Shown here: in pieces, positions 32,563 through 44,158 of the stretch
Numbering within the stretch: the first letter of the stretch is position 1
Layout: each line of letters starts with the position of its first letter
From: Areca catechu
Lineage: Eukaryota; Streptophyta; Magnoliopsida; Arecales; Arecaceae
Length of the DNA stretch: 64,000 bases
Assembly (NCBI GenBank): GCA_021397845.1
Contig: CM038052.1
Location: 137,335,854-137,399,853 of the forward strand
Direction of reading: 5' to 3'
Position numbers and translations under genes: made by a program
Notes under the pieces: generated by a model
What the model was told of the DNA's origin: nothing
Database searches by the model: none
Seen by the model: only the letters and a program-made list of their open reading frames with translations

Positions 32563-32967
32563 ACTGCTAACTGGGTATTGGATAATGGTAGTCCTATTCA
32601 TATTTGCAATTCGTTGCAGGGACTACAAGTTAGCAAGAGATTTGAGGATGGGGACCAGTATCTGAGCGTCAAAAATGGAAATCATGTTCCAGTGCTGGCA
32701 GTCGGAGTTCTATGTCTTGTTTTTGAGTCTAGTTCTGTTAAATTAGTTGACTGTCATTATTGTCCTAGTTTTATTATGAGCATTATCTCTGTAGGCCTAT
32801 TGGCTAATTATGGTTATGAACTTTCAAGAAAAGGAGATTTTTGCCGTTATTGTGAAAAATCTGTGATAATGAAAGCTATGTTAAATAATGGCATTTATGT
32901 TTTGTCATGGCCTGTTAATGTAATGTACATGTCTAGCAATCGTCCAAGGATAAAAAAATGTCAGTAA
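32563..32967 (+). pseudogene. Copia D protease region
   Basis: Open from 32578 after WVLDNGSPIHIC: the usual DTGS has become DNGS, so activity is doubtful. The rest fits the Copia protease: VLAVGVLCLVFESSSVKL, DCHYCPSFIMSIISVG and NGIYVLSWPVNVM. It ends at 32967, followed in the next frame by the integrase start. About 130 codons remain unbroken. Confidence 0.82.
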
Positions 32968-32968
32968 C

Positions 32969-33900
32969 TTGTATCTATGGCACTGTAGGCTAGGTCATGT
33001 TAACCAGAATAGGATAAACAAGTTGCGAGGAGAAGGCCTCCTCGAGGTCAGTGATTCTGACTCACTGCCCACTTGTGAATCCTATTTGCTTGGTAAAATG
33101 ACCAAGTCACCTTTTACTGGGAAAGGTGAACGAGCTACAGAACTTCTGAGTCTCATACATACTGATGTATGCGAACCGATGACAGTTAGTGCCAGAGGTG
33201 GATACAGATATTTCATTACATTTATAGACAATATTTCCAAGTATGGTATGTCTTCTTGATAAGACATAAATATGAGTCGTTTGAAATGTTCAAACGATAT
33301 CGTAATGAAGTGGAGAAACAAACTAGAAAGAGTATTAAAACCCTTCAATCTGATCGAGGCGGTGAATACCTATCCGTGAGTTTATGACACATCTTGAGGA
33401 GAATGAGATTCTCTCTCAGTGAACTCCTCTAGGAACATGCTAGTAGAATGGTGTGTCTGAATGGAGGAATCGAACCCTGTTGGACATGGTTTGATCCATG
33501 ATGGACTTTGCAACTCTGCCGCTATGCTTCTGAGGATATGCACTTGAGATAGCTTGTTACTTGTTGAATGATGTTCCGAGTAAGTCTGTTGTCTCTACTC
33601 CATATGAGTTATGGACTGGACGTAAGCCCTCAATTTCACACCTTCGGGTCTGAGGTTGTCCAGCTTAGGTAAAGCATTTAGACTTAGATAAACTTGGTCA
33701 TAGGTCTGATCGGTGCCTGTTTATTGGGTACCCTAAGGAAATAAAAGGATATTTCTTTTACTTGGAGGATGAACAGAAAGTGTTTGTTGCTCTTAGGGCT
33801 ATATTTTTGGAAAAGGAGTTCCTTGAAGAAGGAACTGTAACCTCTAAGATTGAACTCGGTGAAATTCAACCAGTAGAAGAAGAACCTAGCCTGCACACTC
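32969..33900 (+). pseudogene. Copia D integrase, broken
   Basis: Open from 32969 with YLWHCRLGHVNQNRINKL (zinc-binding), CESYLLGKMTKSPF, HTDVCEPM (first catalytic Asp) and RYFITFIDN, then a shift near 33250. The second Asp is in SDRGGEYLS (near 33350). The Glu region, normally LNGVSERRN, is badly changed (near 33445) with stops before and after it. The C-terminal domain (LIGYPKEIKGYFFYL) is in another frame near 33720. Confidence 0.85.
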
Positions 33901-34850
33901 TAAGGACATCATAGAACTGGCTATGATTGGATCATACCCAAACCCATTAATAGGAGATTCGATAGAGTACCGCATCAGCCGAACTGATATTACAGTTTCT
34001 TGGTCCGAGACAGTGATCCCATTGAGCTTAACGAGAATGATAATGATCCGATCACCTATATGGATGCACTTCAGAGATCTGACTCTGAGGCGTTGCTTAG
34101 AGCCATGCGATCTGAGATGGAGTCCATGGAGATCAATAATATTTGGACATTAGTTGATCCACCTGAATGGATAAAACCCATCGGGTGCAAGTGGATTTTC
34201 AAGAGAAAAGGGGCACAGATGGGAAGGTAGAGACCTATAAAGCCCGTCTGGTTGCCAAGAGGTATCGTCAGGGATATGGTATCGATTATGACAAGACGTT
34301 CTCCCCTGTGGTAATGCTCAAGTCCATTCGGATCAAGCTTGCTTTGGTAGCACATTTTGACTATGAGATCTGGTAGATGGATGTCCGAACTGCTTTCCTG
34401 AATGGAAAGCTGGATGAGGTGGTGTATATGATACATCCTGAAGGGTTTACATCCATAGATGAGTCAAAAGTATGCAAATTGTAGAGGTCCATTTATGGTC
34501 TCAAGCAAGCATCTTGAAATTGGAACATGCAATTTGATAGGTGTATCAAACCGTATGGCATCGTTAGGAATGGAGAGGAACCTTGCATCTATAAGTTGGT
34601 TAATGGTTCTGTGATTGTGTTTCTAGTACTGTATGTTGATGACATTCTCTTAATCGGGAATGACATCACAGCATTGCAAGGAATAAAAGTCTGGTTGTCA
34701 TCTCTATTCTTCATGAAGGACTTGGGTGAAGCTTCATACATACTGGGTATGAAGATCTATAGAGATAGATCTAAGAGGCTTCTGGGATTGTCCCAGTCTA
34801 TGTACATTGATACCGTGCTGAAACGGTTCAGCATGGAGAATTCCAAAAGA
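33901..34850 (+). pseudogene. Copia D reverse transcriptase, broken
   Basis: 34000-34230 shows ALLRAMRSEMESME, IWTLVDPPEWIKPIGCKW and IFKRK. After a shift, ETYKARLVAKRYRQGYGIDY and TFSPVVMLKSIR follow. The stop at 34374-34376 replaces the Gln before the catalytic MDV. FLNGKLDEVVYM and YGLKQAS follow with two more stops. From 34527 the frame is open, with LYVDDILLIGND (YVDD, near 34635) and FFMKDLGEASYILGMKIY. Confidence 0.88.
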
Positions 34851-35630
34851 GCCTATCTCCCGATATGTTCTGGAATTTCTCTTTCCAAGAAGGATTGTGC
34901 AAAAACTTCTGAGGAAAGAGAGTGCATGAGTATAGTTCCTTATGCTTCTGCTGTGGGCTCTATCATATATTCTATTACATGTACTAGACCAGACATGGCA
35001 TACTCACTAGGAGTGGTGAGCAGATACCAGTTTGACCCAGGTGAGGTGCATTGGAAGGTGGTTAAGACCATCCTAAAGTATTTGAGAAATACTAAGGACC
35101 AATGGCTGATCTGTGGAGAACCTGACTTGAAACTTATGGGATATATCGACTCCAGTTTCCAGTCAGACAGAGATGATAGCAAAAGCGTGTCAGGGTTAGT
35201 GTTTACCCTAAATGGAGGAGCGATATGTTGGAAGAGTTCCAAGTATGTAACAGTTGCAGACTCGGTATGCGAAGCAGAGTACATTACAGCATCAGATGCA
35301 ACAAAGGAAGCCATGTGGTTGTGGAAGTTCCTTGGAGAGCTAGGGGTGGCACCTTCCCTAGATGGTCATATTCTAGTATATTATGACAGCACAAGAGCCA
35401 TTGCTCAAGCTAAGAAGCCAAAATCTCGTCACTGCACCAAGCACATTCTACTATGCTGTCATCTCATGCGAGAGATCATGGAACAAGGCGACATTAATCT
35501 TATAAAGATTGATGGAAAGGACAATCTGGCCGACCCCTTCACTAAAGCCCTCGGAATCAAAGAGTTCGACTATTGTAAAAGGGAAATGGGTATTAGATAC
35601 TGTTATGAATTGCTTTTAGTACAAGTTTGA
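34851..35630 (+). pseudogene. Copia D RNase H and pol end, in a 367-codon open stretch
   Basis: This is the C-terminal part of an uninterrupted frame 34527-35630, the longest coding stretch in the window. It has ASAVGSIIYSITCTRPDMAY, VHWKVVKTILKYLRNTKD, GYIDSSFQ (catalytic Asp), FTLNGGAICWKSSK, CEAEYITASDATKEA (catalytic Glu), AKKPKSRHCTKHI and NLADPFTKAL. The stop TGA ends one base before the 3' LTR. It would act only as part of a Pol polyprotein, and the upstream frame is broken, so no function is expected. Confidence 0.87.
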
Positions 35631-35631
35631 G

Positions 35632-37894
35632 TTGTTAGGAATTGTGTCCCAAAGCTAATCGCTTAGGCTATAGGTGGTGGTGCTCAGTATTGTAATTTGT
35701 ATATGAATTAATAAAATTTTATTTTGATAGCTCATCACATTATTCATTTCCCTGTAATGAACTCTATTTATGTGTTGAAGTCCTTGGGACTACACTGACT
35801 TCGATATAGAGAGGATATATCAAGTGGTCCTTTAAAAAGGATCACAACCAAAGGATACATTATACAGGACGACGATATATCAAGTGTAGGTTATTGTGGT
35901 TCACATCGTTTGGTTGTCCTCTAGACCAAAGGAGTGTGGTGACACTGATATGATCTGCAAGTGGGATGTGTGACATCTCATTAAACGTGACTCCGTGGAA
36001 CTCCTTTCTACCAAAGGATTGCTCACGATTGGATATGGATATATGTATCCCTTCGACCTGAGGTCACCATGGTAGCTTGCTAGCAACTCCCTATGCTTTG
36101 GTGCTGGACTACCCAAATTTCTAATTCGATGATGGAAGGTTTCTAGGTATAGGCAAGTACTTGTGGAGTAGTGGTGGACCAAGATGGAATTAACCTGTCT
36201 AAATTGTTTGGATTGAATGTCTCGCAGTGTCTCAATTTAGCAAATCCTTGGCCAGGGTAGTCCTAATAAGGAGTCACTGGACTTGCGAGGTTGAGACATG
36301 TTGTGGATTGACTCAGTTAGGGCTGGCAGTCTAACCCTATGTCATCTTGAGCATTGGAGGTCAAAGGGATGAATTATATGGTAACCATATGCCAGAGGTT
36401 TGATAGATTGCTCTCACATCTTTGGCCTATCCGGATGCCGGGACCCATCGCTAGATGGTATCTTGTACTGGTCTTGGAAGTGTTCCAGTGCTACCATTTA
36501 GGTATGAACCTATGAGGTCACTCACCATAGAGGATTTCTTTCTGATCCGGGAGCTGATCAACAATTGGAATCGTTTCGGTATTAAGGTCAAATGGTCTGT
36601 TTGAGCACACATTGAATTTTTTCTGGTCTAGCTGATCTGATCGACCAGGATTGGTTTAGGTTAACTAGGAACTATTCCTGGTAGTCCAGGATTGGACCCG
36701 GTTTTCTTACTGATCGGGTTTGGTCGAACCGGTGTCTTGATGAACCGGTTTTTGGGTTTGATATACCGATTTAAGCATGTTTACATGTTGTTTTTGGTTC
36801 AACACTGTTTGTTCCTTTCTTCCCCTATTTTTACCATGTGTATGTATAAGAACTGCTTGTTGATCGTATGAAGATTGGATGGTCTAATTATTATCCTTAG
36901 CATCGAGATCTGGAAGGGATCTCATGGTGTTTCCCTCCTGCATGTCTTTCCTCTCTTGGTCTCTATTTTTCACAGTGATTTTGCCTTTTATTCTCTTCCA
37001 AGCCTGCAATTCCCAGCATTTTATCGATCAAGAGCTAGTTCAAAATAGGTTTTGGGTTTTATCTATTTCTTTTCATGATCTCTTCCCTGCATTCTTGGGT
37101 GTTCTCAGCCTTTCATATATGTTGGTTGAAGGCCATGTGATGAGTTAGAGGGGAAGAACAGAGCATGGGATAAGAGAGGAGTAGAGAGCGATTTATTTCC
37201 ATCTGTGAGAGTTTTTGGGATGGTTTTCTGAGTGCAGAAAATTTGTTGGGGGCCCATGTAATCCTTCCTTGTTCTTCATGATCTCCATTATGTGCTCTTG
37301 GTGGAGTAAGGACGGTTTTGGAGAAGACTGTATGTGAAGTTCTATTCATTTTTCCTGCTCCACCTTTTCGGACCTACTTATTGATTCCTGGAGGATTAGC
37401 ATCCATCCGGGAGTTGGATCAGTGAGAGCCCGTGCATGGATACTCTAAAGGGTGGACATTTGGACACCTTGAGAGATTGGACCGATCTTTTTCTTCTTCT
37501 TGCTGTTGCAGATCAAAAGGAAGCCCTATTTGCTGATATGTTCTGAAGACTACTAGAGTTCACGTTGACGTCTTCTTCTTCTAGATTTATTTTGCTATTA
37601 AAGGGAGTCAGCTTCTTCCTGATTTGATCTAAAATTCAGAACAAAGGAAGCTCTATAAGGTATGTTATTTATTTTTGTTATCATGCATGTTTAGATTTAG
37701 ATTTTATCATATTGTTTATAATTATTGCACTTGCCTATACATGCCTATGTATTAGTTGCATGCATCATGTTTATGTTAGATCCTGTGCCTGAGTAGGTTT
37801 TTCAATATGCATGTTTAAACATTTTAATTCTGCAATACTTACTCCCTAGTGTAGCGTGCCTAGGGTAGGCGTCTGATGCACTGGTTTTCTTTCT
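35632..37894 (+). repeat. Copia D 3' LTR
   Basis: 2263 bases, aligning throughout with 27796-30052. It ends tttct, where the 5' copy ends tttca, followed by the tgaac duplication. ORFs here are LTR copies. Confidence 0.9.
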
Positions 37895-38110
37895 TGAACC
37901 GACCCAAAAAGAACACCCTCAAGAAGTAATTGAAGCTCTGAAAGAATTCGAGGATGTATTTCCCGATGAGTTACCTAATCAACTACCACCCCTTAAGGAC
38001 ATCCAGCATGCTATAAAGCTTGGACCCAGGATCCTCATTACCAAACCTCCCTCACTATGGGATGAACCCCACCAAGCCCCAAGAACTACGGAAACAAGTG
38101 AACCATATGG
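37895..38110 (+). pseudogene. Gypsy C reverse transcriptase N-terminal stub
   Basis: After Copia D, the Gypsy frame resumes with EVIEALKEFEDVFPDELPNQLPP and KDIQHAI, the standard start of Gypsy RT. It then frameshifts, with the usual NLPHYRM and QV region recognisable near 38045-38100. The RT palm, including YxDD, is absent. Gypsy F (51154-51400) is cut at the same place. Confidence 0.82.
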
Positions 38111-38600
38111 CACCCATAGATCAATGTTCAAATCTTAAGGTCATCCCGAGAAACCAAGGTCTATTTCATGCTTCCAATAGATTATCCCAAGACTCTGATT
38201 CTTATTTCTGTCATACCCTAAGGCTTCCAATGTTTCCTAGACTTTCATATCACACTGTGTTGAGGTCATTTGGTTGCACCAGTTCTTTGAGTATGTTAGG
38301 TTTGCGACCTTCTTTTGGAAGACCTTATAGCATTTGCTACGAATCCATTGTAAATTTTCATGTGCATGCTAAACCAGGATCAAAGTTAGAGAGTTTATAG
38401 ACTGTTAGGTTTAGGCCCACAGAGTCCAATAAAATTCCTCTCAATAGGAATGCATAGTTGAGTCTGTATTTTGTTAGGTGTCAGTACAAGTCTCAAAGTC
38501 TGCAGAGTCATTCCCATAACATGCATAAAGAGATTAGCCAAAAAATCAATGTAAGTAATAATACATACAAGAAATTGGCTGATTTCCAGAAGCAAGCCAA
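38111..38600 (+). other. Gypsy C non-pol segment replacing RT to integrase core
   Basis: This is not RT, RNase H or integrase core. It aligns with 51400-51720 of Gypsy F (QDSDSYF, then near the end gttgagtctg and attttg). An ORF of 126 codons ends at 38400, but most of it is unlike known domains. Its sharing by two elements shows the deletion predates both insertions. Confidence 0.65.
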
Positions 38601-38601
38601 A

Positions 38602-38930
38602 TAATTTGACATAGGGGATTCTGTAATGATTAGGCCTAGACCGGAATGGTTCCCACCAGGGACCGTTAAGAAGCTACATGCACGTGGAGCTGGTCCCTTT
38701 AGAATGATAAGGAGAGTTGGCCCTAATACCTATGTGCTTGAGCTATCCCTGGATTATAACATTAGCTCGATTTTTAATATCTCAGACATAATCGAGTATA
38801 GGGAGCCGACAACAATACCCAGCGAGCTATTTGGGCCTAACCTATCCATTGAGAGTGAACCCAACCCTGAGTGTCCACCTCCAATTTTACCTGAGAGAGG
38901 AGAACGGATCGAGCATGTCCTGGGTGATCA
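38602..38930 (+). pseudogene. Gypsy C integrase C-terminal domain
   Basis: Open from 38626: RPRPEWFPPGTVKKLHARGA, GPFRMIRRVGPNTYVLEL, DYNISSIFNISDIIEY. This is the chromovirus integrase C-terminal domain that lies between the catalytic core and the chromodomain. The catalytic core is missing. A Pro/Glu-rich linker (NPECPPPILPERGER) leads into the chromodomain. F has the same segment at 51742-52098. Confidence 0.85.
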
Positions 38931-39116
38931 AGCTATCACAACCCGGGGCAAAGGCTATTAGCAATACCTGGTCTGTTCGCAAGGTCGACCATAATCTGAT
39001 GATTAATGGATTACCTGAGAGGACTTGTAGTGCCTCAACCTCGATCTTCTTGAGAAATACTAAAGCCAGATCAACCCTTACTCGACAAGGTCGAGTTCCT
39101 CCCACCTTAGGAGAAT
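38931..39116 (+). pseudogene. Gypsy C chromodomain, degraded, and polypurine tract
   Basis: QAITTRGKGY is followed by a TAG, then a damaged version of the F chromodomain (LVCSQGRP, then WIT and EDL around further stops) and LEKY. Chromodomains steer integration to particular chromatin. The purine-rich ttaggagaat adjoins the 3' LTR. Confidence 0.75.
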
Positions 39117-40535
39117 TGGTGTGACACTAGGATTAGATAGAGGCTCCTCAACCCTCTATAGATTTCTGATTAGGGTTCTAAATCTTTTAGGTCCTGTAAT
39201 AAGGCTTAAAGCCTGAGTAATTTGCTTTCGAGTCATGTAATTAGGATCTAGTTGGTTTCAATTTTTGTTTGGTCTTGTAATTTAGCCAATTTGGTCAAGT
39301 TAGGATCAATTGGTCCTGTAATTAGCCGAATTAGCTCTCAGCTCAAGTCAATTTGAAGATGGGCTCAAGCTAGTTTGAAGATGGGTCCACAAGTGGGCAA
39401 TCAAGTCAAGCCCAATTGAAGATAAGTCAAGCCACCTCTCCTCCATTCCAAGTAGGAGTGCCAACTCATGGAGTGCCACATCATCAATGCCACATGGCAT
39501 GGGAGGTGCCACTTCACGAGCACCTTGGGTGGCCAAGTTCAAGTTGAAATTTCAAATTCAAAAGCTATGTTGATGCCCATTAACCTCCCCTTGATCCAAG
39601 CTGACCACATTCGCAGTCCACTCTTCCAAATCAAGCCATTCCACCAAAGAACAAACAAAGTCAAGGTCGGCCAAGTTTCATGAAAAGATAGTTTCAAATT
39701 TCAAGTTGGACACCTTTTCGAATGTGAGTTCAAATTCAAATTTAGGCACCCCCTTGATTCATCCTCAAAGCATGTTCTGTAACTCCTTTCATTTGATTCC
39801 AAATGAGGACTAGGGAGCTTATAAAAAAGGCCCTAACCCTCTTGTAAAAGATGATTGATGAATGAAAAAAAAAATTTAGAAATTTGCTTTCTTCTAGCCC
39901 TTGTCACTTGACTTGGAACTCTATGAGAGAGTGTGCCTTTGCTTTTGAGCATCGAGTGGTTTGAGACCCCAGATATCCCCTTCCTACGCATGCCACCAAC
40001 CCCTTGGACACCCTCTGGAAAATCCTACTGGATGCCTAATAAGAAGAGCCCTTCTTGACCACCACCTTCACTTCACCTCTCTCTTGTTTCTTTGCTTTCC
40101 TATTCCTTCTTGTTTTCTAACTCTTTCCTAGGTTGCTTGCAAGTCCTTCAGGTACCACGGACAAAGGAGTCAGTCCCCCTTGCCTCTAGGACCATCTGAT
40201 GGAAAGCCGCCGAATCCGCGGGGTTGAGGGCTCGATCTTCCAGGCCACATCCGTGAGTATGAGCAAACTCGGCATCGAGCACTTCAGAGCTTTGAAAGGT
40301 TTGCACTTCCTAGTCTTCTATGTCAGGTATTGATTTAGAGCTATGTTCTATCAGGGTTTCTCAATCCTAGGGTCCTTCTTTATCACTATTTAGGATCCAT
40401 GTTTGCATGCTTGAGTTTCTTGTCATTATAAAAATCTCTTGATCTATTCTTAATTTGAGTTCGGGAATCAGTAAATCAATTAAAACATAAAAATAAAAAG
40501 AAATCACCTGCATGCATCTCTTAGGTCCCACGTCA
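39117..40535 (+). repeat. Gypsy C 3' LTR
   Basis: 1419 bases, starting TGGTGTGACACTAGG and ending CCCACGTCA. It lacks the 53-base duplication of the 5' LTR. Confidence 0.87.
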
Positions 40536-41839
40536 TATGCAAAAGACATTCAAAACTATACTTGAAAGAAAGAATGTAGTGGGAATAACCAATGTCCAAG
40601 CAAATGTTCTGTCATTAGAGATGAGATTGCTGCATAACAATATTAGCAGAATATTTTTACCGAGGACATGCCATTTTGACCGGGTAAGTAAGAGGGGCAT
40701 GATGTTTAGGAGGTACATGATGTTTATGAGGTTCATGATTGAGGGGGAGGCCCTTAATCTACCTTACATTATGCTGACATAGATCCAGGATGCAGCCTAG
40801 AGAGCCAGAGCCTGGTTGCCATATGGAATGGCATTCACATTACTGTTTCAGGATTTTGGAGTTGATCTCGGTAGTGAGGATAGCAGACCATTACTACATA
40901 CTGATAGATACATCGACAAGTCTCTTCACCGTATGGGTTACCACAGGATAGATGGTCAGTGGGTGAAGAAGACCTTAGGGCAGAGGGTTGTGCATCATTC
41001 TTTTGATGAGGGAGGCTGAGCCTAGTACTGCTATCATTGCTACTATTGGAGAGGCTGAGTCAGATGGAGATGCTCACACAGAGTCTAGCGATAGTGATGA
41101 TGACTCTATAGATGTTGAGACTGAGGGACAGGTTGAGATGGATAGATAGCTTGGCAATCCAAGGACTCTGCCAGGACCATCTACTACACCTTCAATACCT
41201 TCGACTTTAGCCACTGGTCCTACATAGACTACTTTTACACTTGAGCAGATCTTATAATTCACTGAGACCCTGATTGGCACCTTCAGATCGATGTTTGGCA
41301 ATCTTCGCCAGACACTTGAGAGAGGCCTAGAGAAGTTTCGCACTGAAATAAGAGAGTTGACACCGAGGATGGAGTTAGTGGAGATGAGTCAAAAGATGCA
41401 GGATGACGACATGACAGATCTTACACAGCTGCATTCTGACTTCAGTAGGCTTCAGGGAGTGGTAGATTCTTTTGCTAGAGGCCAGGCTGTAGCATTGCAT
41501 GATATCCAGTAGGAGGTACACAGGATGGGGACAGAGCTGAGGACTATTCTACTTATGATCACTGGATTGTGTTCTGGATCTTGAGCTTCTAATTCTAGAC
41601 AGGCACCTCCACAGCCTTCACCCGCACCTAGACAACCTCCACCACATGCTAGACAGCCACCTCCACAGCCTTCACCCACACCTAGACAGCCTCCACCACA
41701 TGCTAGACAGCCACCTCCTTCACTTAGGACTGGACCAGCATCTAGGACTAGAACTTCTAAAGGACCAGCTCCACCTATTAGGAGATCTATAACTTATGCT
41801 ACCGAAACCTTAGATGTAGGTTCTAGTAGTGAAGAGTAA
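40536..41839 (+). pseudogene. S2 ORF2, second fragment
   Basis: Continues 23482-23600. 40537-40782 has NVLSLEMRLLHNNISRIFLP and EALNLPYIMLT; after a TAG, 40816-41019 has LPYGMAFTLLFQDFGVDLG and DKSLHRMGYHRIDGQWV. These match the S1 and S3 ORF2 domain. A shifted frame then gives an acidic stretch (SDGDAHTESSDSDDDS). A predicted coiled coil is at 41291-41512 (LRQTLERGLEKFRTEIREL). The Pro-rich tail, after a TAG and a TGA, contains the 18-residue repeats, and the ORF ends at 41839. Confidence 0.77.
41595..41720 (+). repeat. 54-base tandem repeat in the S2 ORF2 tail
   Basis: Two full copies and part of a third of a 54-base unit beginning ctagacag, which encodes an 18-residue Pro/Gln-rich repeat (PPQPSPAPRQPPPHARQ plus one). 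Period divisible by three, as expected of a former coding repeat. Confidence 0.85.
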
Positions 41840-42616
41840 CCATAATATTTTTATTATTGATGTATCTTGTTTTGACTACACCTTTTTGGATGTATTTACA
41901 ATTTATCTTTTTAAAGTAATGACATATGTGCTTTCAACAAGGTGCAATGTCTTATTCATTCTATTTTACCTTTTGGTGATGAATGTAACCTTGGACTCAA
42001 CTGATGTCAAACAATTAACTAAAAAAAGAGGAAATGTTAACAAGAATATGAAGAAAACAAAGAGAAGGTGAAATTATCTTAAAACATCTTAATATTCTTG
42101 TAGCATTTCAAAAGTCATTGATTGGTATTCCCTTAAAGAATGCTTAGAGAATGATATTTTTGTTGATGACGAAAAGGGAGAATAGTACTAATGATGTGCA
42201 TGGAAAACACAACTTCATTGAAAACATTTTATGGGAGTAGTAGGTTATTTATGCATGAAATATAATGGAACTTAGCTCTCATACATTTTGGATTCTTTGA
42301 CATGTTTCGATACTAAATTAATAGAAATAAGCTCTAATACTTTTTGATACATAATTGGCTCTGATACGTTCTGAAGCAAAAGTACATCTTTAATAAATAT
42401 TAGCTCTATTACATTTTCATAATATTGGATGTATCAATAATGGCTTTGACACATTTTGATACTTTCTTGATACATACCTGATACATGTTGATACTTACTG
42501 ACACACATCAATTTAAACTATATACAAGTCACTTTGATACTTCTAGGTGTTCATATATACATAATTGTAAAGTTTTTCCTTGCCCAGTATTTTGTCATCA
42601 TCAAAAAGGAGAAGAT
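41840..42616 (+). other. S2 3' non-coding region with CTCTGATAC array
   Basis: No gene. Bases 42275-42560 hold about a dozen near copies of GCTCTGATAC, one exact (42358-42367), the rest such as gctctaatac, ttgatac and ctgatac. The stretch before the LTR is purine-rich (aaaaaggagaaga). Confidence 0.65.
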
Positions 42617-44064
42617 TATTGATCCCTGGAATGATTTTGATGATAACAAAATATTGGAACATGTATTTGATACTAACTCTTTTCAAGTATTTAAGAAGTT
42701 TTTGTAGGATGCTTTAAATGAACAATCATTCTACCTACAATTCTAAAATCATTGTAATGAATCAAGTTTTCCCTAGTAAATGATCATGCACTGATGAGCC
42801 CAAAGATAATTTGTTTATGTATCCATGAAAAAGGGCAAATTTTATGTAATTTATAGTTTAAAATTCTTAGATTAAGTTTAAAGAAGTTTAAAAGTTTTTG
42901 AAAATTTTTAGAAGAAGATTGAAGAAGTTTGGAAGTCTTTTGGACAAAGATCACTCAAGCCAACTCAAAGCATAGAGCCAACTCATTATTCTGGCACGGG
43001 ACAAGCTTTTCTGATACTCTGCCAAACGAGCTAACTCGTTTAGAGTAATAAAATTATAGTTTTGAGATACCAGACAATCGAGCCGACCCGATGAGCAACC
43101 GAGCTGACTCCTCCAGAGTGATTGATTTTAAGTTTTGGGAAAGATAGTCAAGAGAGCCGACTCTACTGAGAACACCCGACTCGACCAGAGCTCAGTTTCT
43201 ACATGTCTATGAATCCGAGCCGACTCGACCCAACCGAGCCGACTCGAATCCTAGTTTTTGAAATGTAACGGCTAGTTCCATAATTGATTTTTGAATCCAA
43301 AAAGTGCTCAAATAGCTAGTTCCCATTTCTCAAGGCACTCCAATGGCTATTTTTAGCTAAAAATATTTAGGGAAGCTATAAATGATGGATTTGAATGAGT
43401 TTTGAACAACTTTATGAGAGCATTGAATATTTCAAATGAGTATTCAAGCTAGAGCTTAAGACTTCACCAAACTCCCATCAATTTTCTTGAGTCATTTAGT
43501 GAAGAAGTTTGAAAGCCTAAAGAGTAATAAAGGAGCAATCAAGAAGGCTTCTCAAAGAGCTGCAACTACAACCATCCGATAAAGTTTAGTTTGTCTTTAG
43601 TGTTGCTTTCATTTGTATCTCTATTCTTGAGTTGTTCCAAGTACAGCAGGGGCTGTAACTTATGCTTTGTTTAAGGTTTTTGGTGAGCTTTGAAATCCAA
43701 GTTTGGGTTGTAGTGAGCCTAGGAAAACTAATGTTGTGATTGGATTTTTGGTGATTCCCGGTGTAAAACCAAGTCTGTGTTTGGTTTGTGAGCCAAGTGA
43801 AAAACAAACTGGCTGTATTCCATGGTGACTATAGTGGAAATCCCAAGTGGTATCTTTGGTAGTAGACGCAGGAGCTAGGTTGCTCCGAACCACTATAAAT
43901 TGGTGGTGTTTGTGATTGCTTTTGATTGTGTTCTTTGACTTGCTTCCATATTTAATATTCAACACACTTCACTCACCACTTAAGGATTTTCAAAAGGCAC
44001 ATATTTTGGAAAAAGTTTTCAAACCCAATTTACCCCTCCTCTTGGGTTGGCCAACTGGGTAACA
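42617..44064 (+). repeat. S2 3' LTR
   Basis: 1448 bases. It starts TATTGATCCC (a likely TG to TA change) and ends CTGGGTAACA. It holds an array of GAGCCGACTCGA-type motifs at about 42950-43260, before taacggctagtt. Confidence 0.82.
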
Positions 44065-44158
44065 AGTTGAGGTTGAATATATTGCAGCTGAAAGTTGTTG
44101 TGCTCAAATCTTATAGATTAAGTAATAACTTGAGGATTTTGGCATCAAACTAACTAAG
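44065..44158 (+). pseudogene. S3 RNase H fragment
   Basis: VEVEYIAAESCCAQIL, a TAG, then LEDFGIKLTK: the same segment as S1 RNase H at 2176-2270, where AEAEYIAA carries the catalytic Glu. Just after LTK the sequence jumps to ORF2, so the rest of RNase H and the spacer are deleted. Confidence 0.8.

Larger units (their letters stand above)
27796..37894 (+). mobile_element. Copia D, complete nested element with exact target duplication
   Basis: LTRs of about 2.26 kb flank an internal region of 5.6 kb with gag, protease, integrase, RT and RNase H. The 5-base duplication tgaac is exact (27791-27795 and 37895-37899), and the Gypsy C reading resumes afterwards. The LTRs start TGTTGGGAATTG and TGTTAGGAATTG; the 5' LTR ends CA and the 3' LTR has CT there. 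I count roughly one difference per ten bases over the first 128, so it is not young. Confidence 0.93.
23601..40535 (+). mobile_element. Gypsy C: chromodomain Gypsy element, split by Copia D
   Basis: 5' LTR 23601-25091, leader with a short upstream ORF, gag, protease, a reverse transcriptase stub, a non-pol segment, integrase C-terminus, degraded chromodomain, 3' LTR 39117-40535. The flanks taggc (23596-23600) and tatgc (40536-40540) match at four of five bases. The LTR starts TGGTGCAGGCACC and ends with CATCA or CGTCA. A chromodomain and an IN C-terminus with RPEWFPPGTVKK place it in the chromovirus branch, possibly Tekay/Del. Confidence 0.87.
23482..44064 (+). mobile_element. S2: SIRE-type Copia, split by Gypsy C; 5' part outside window
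   Basis: S2 covers 23482-23600 and 40536-44064. The ORF2 protein reads on from one piece to the other in line with S1 ORF2 (domain, then LSLEMRLLH), showing they were one gene before Gypsy C inserted. It ends with a 3' LTR 42617-44064. The right flank (agttg) lies inside the RNase H of S3, so S2 is nested in S3. Copia A was inserted in the left part. Confidence 0.85.
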
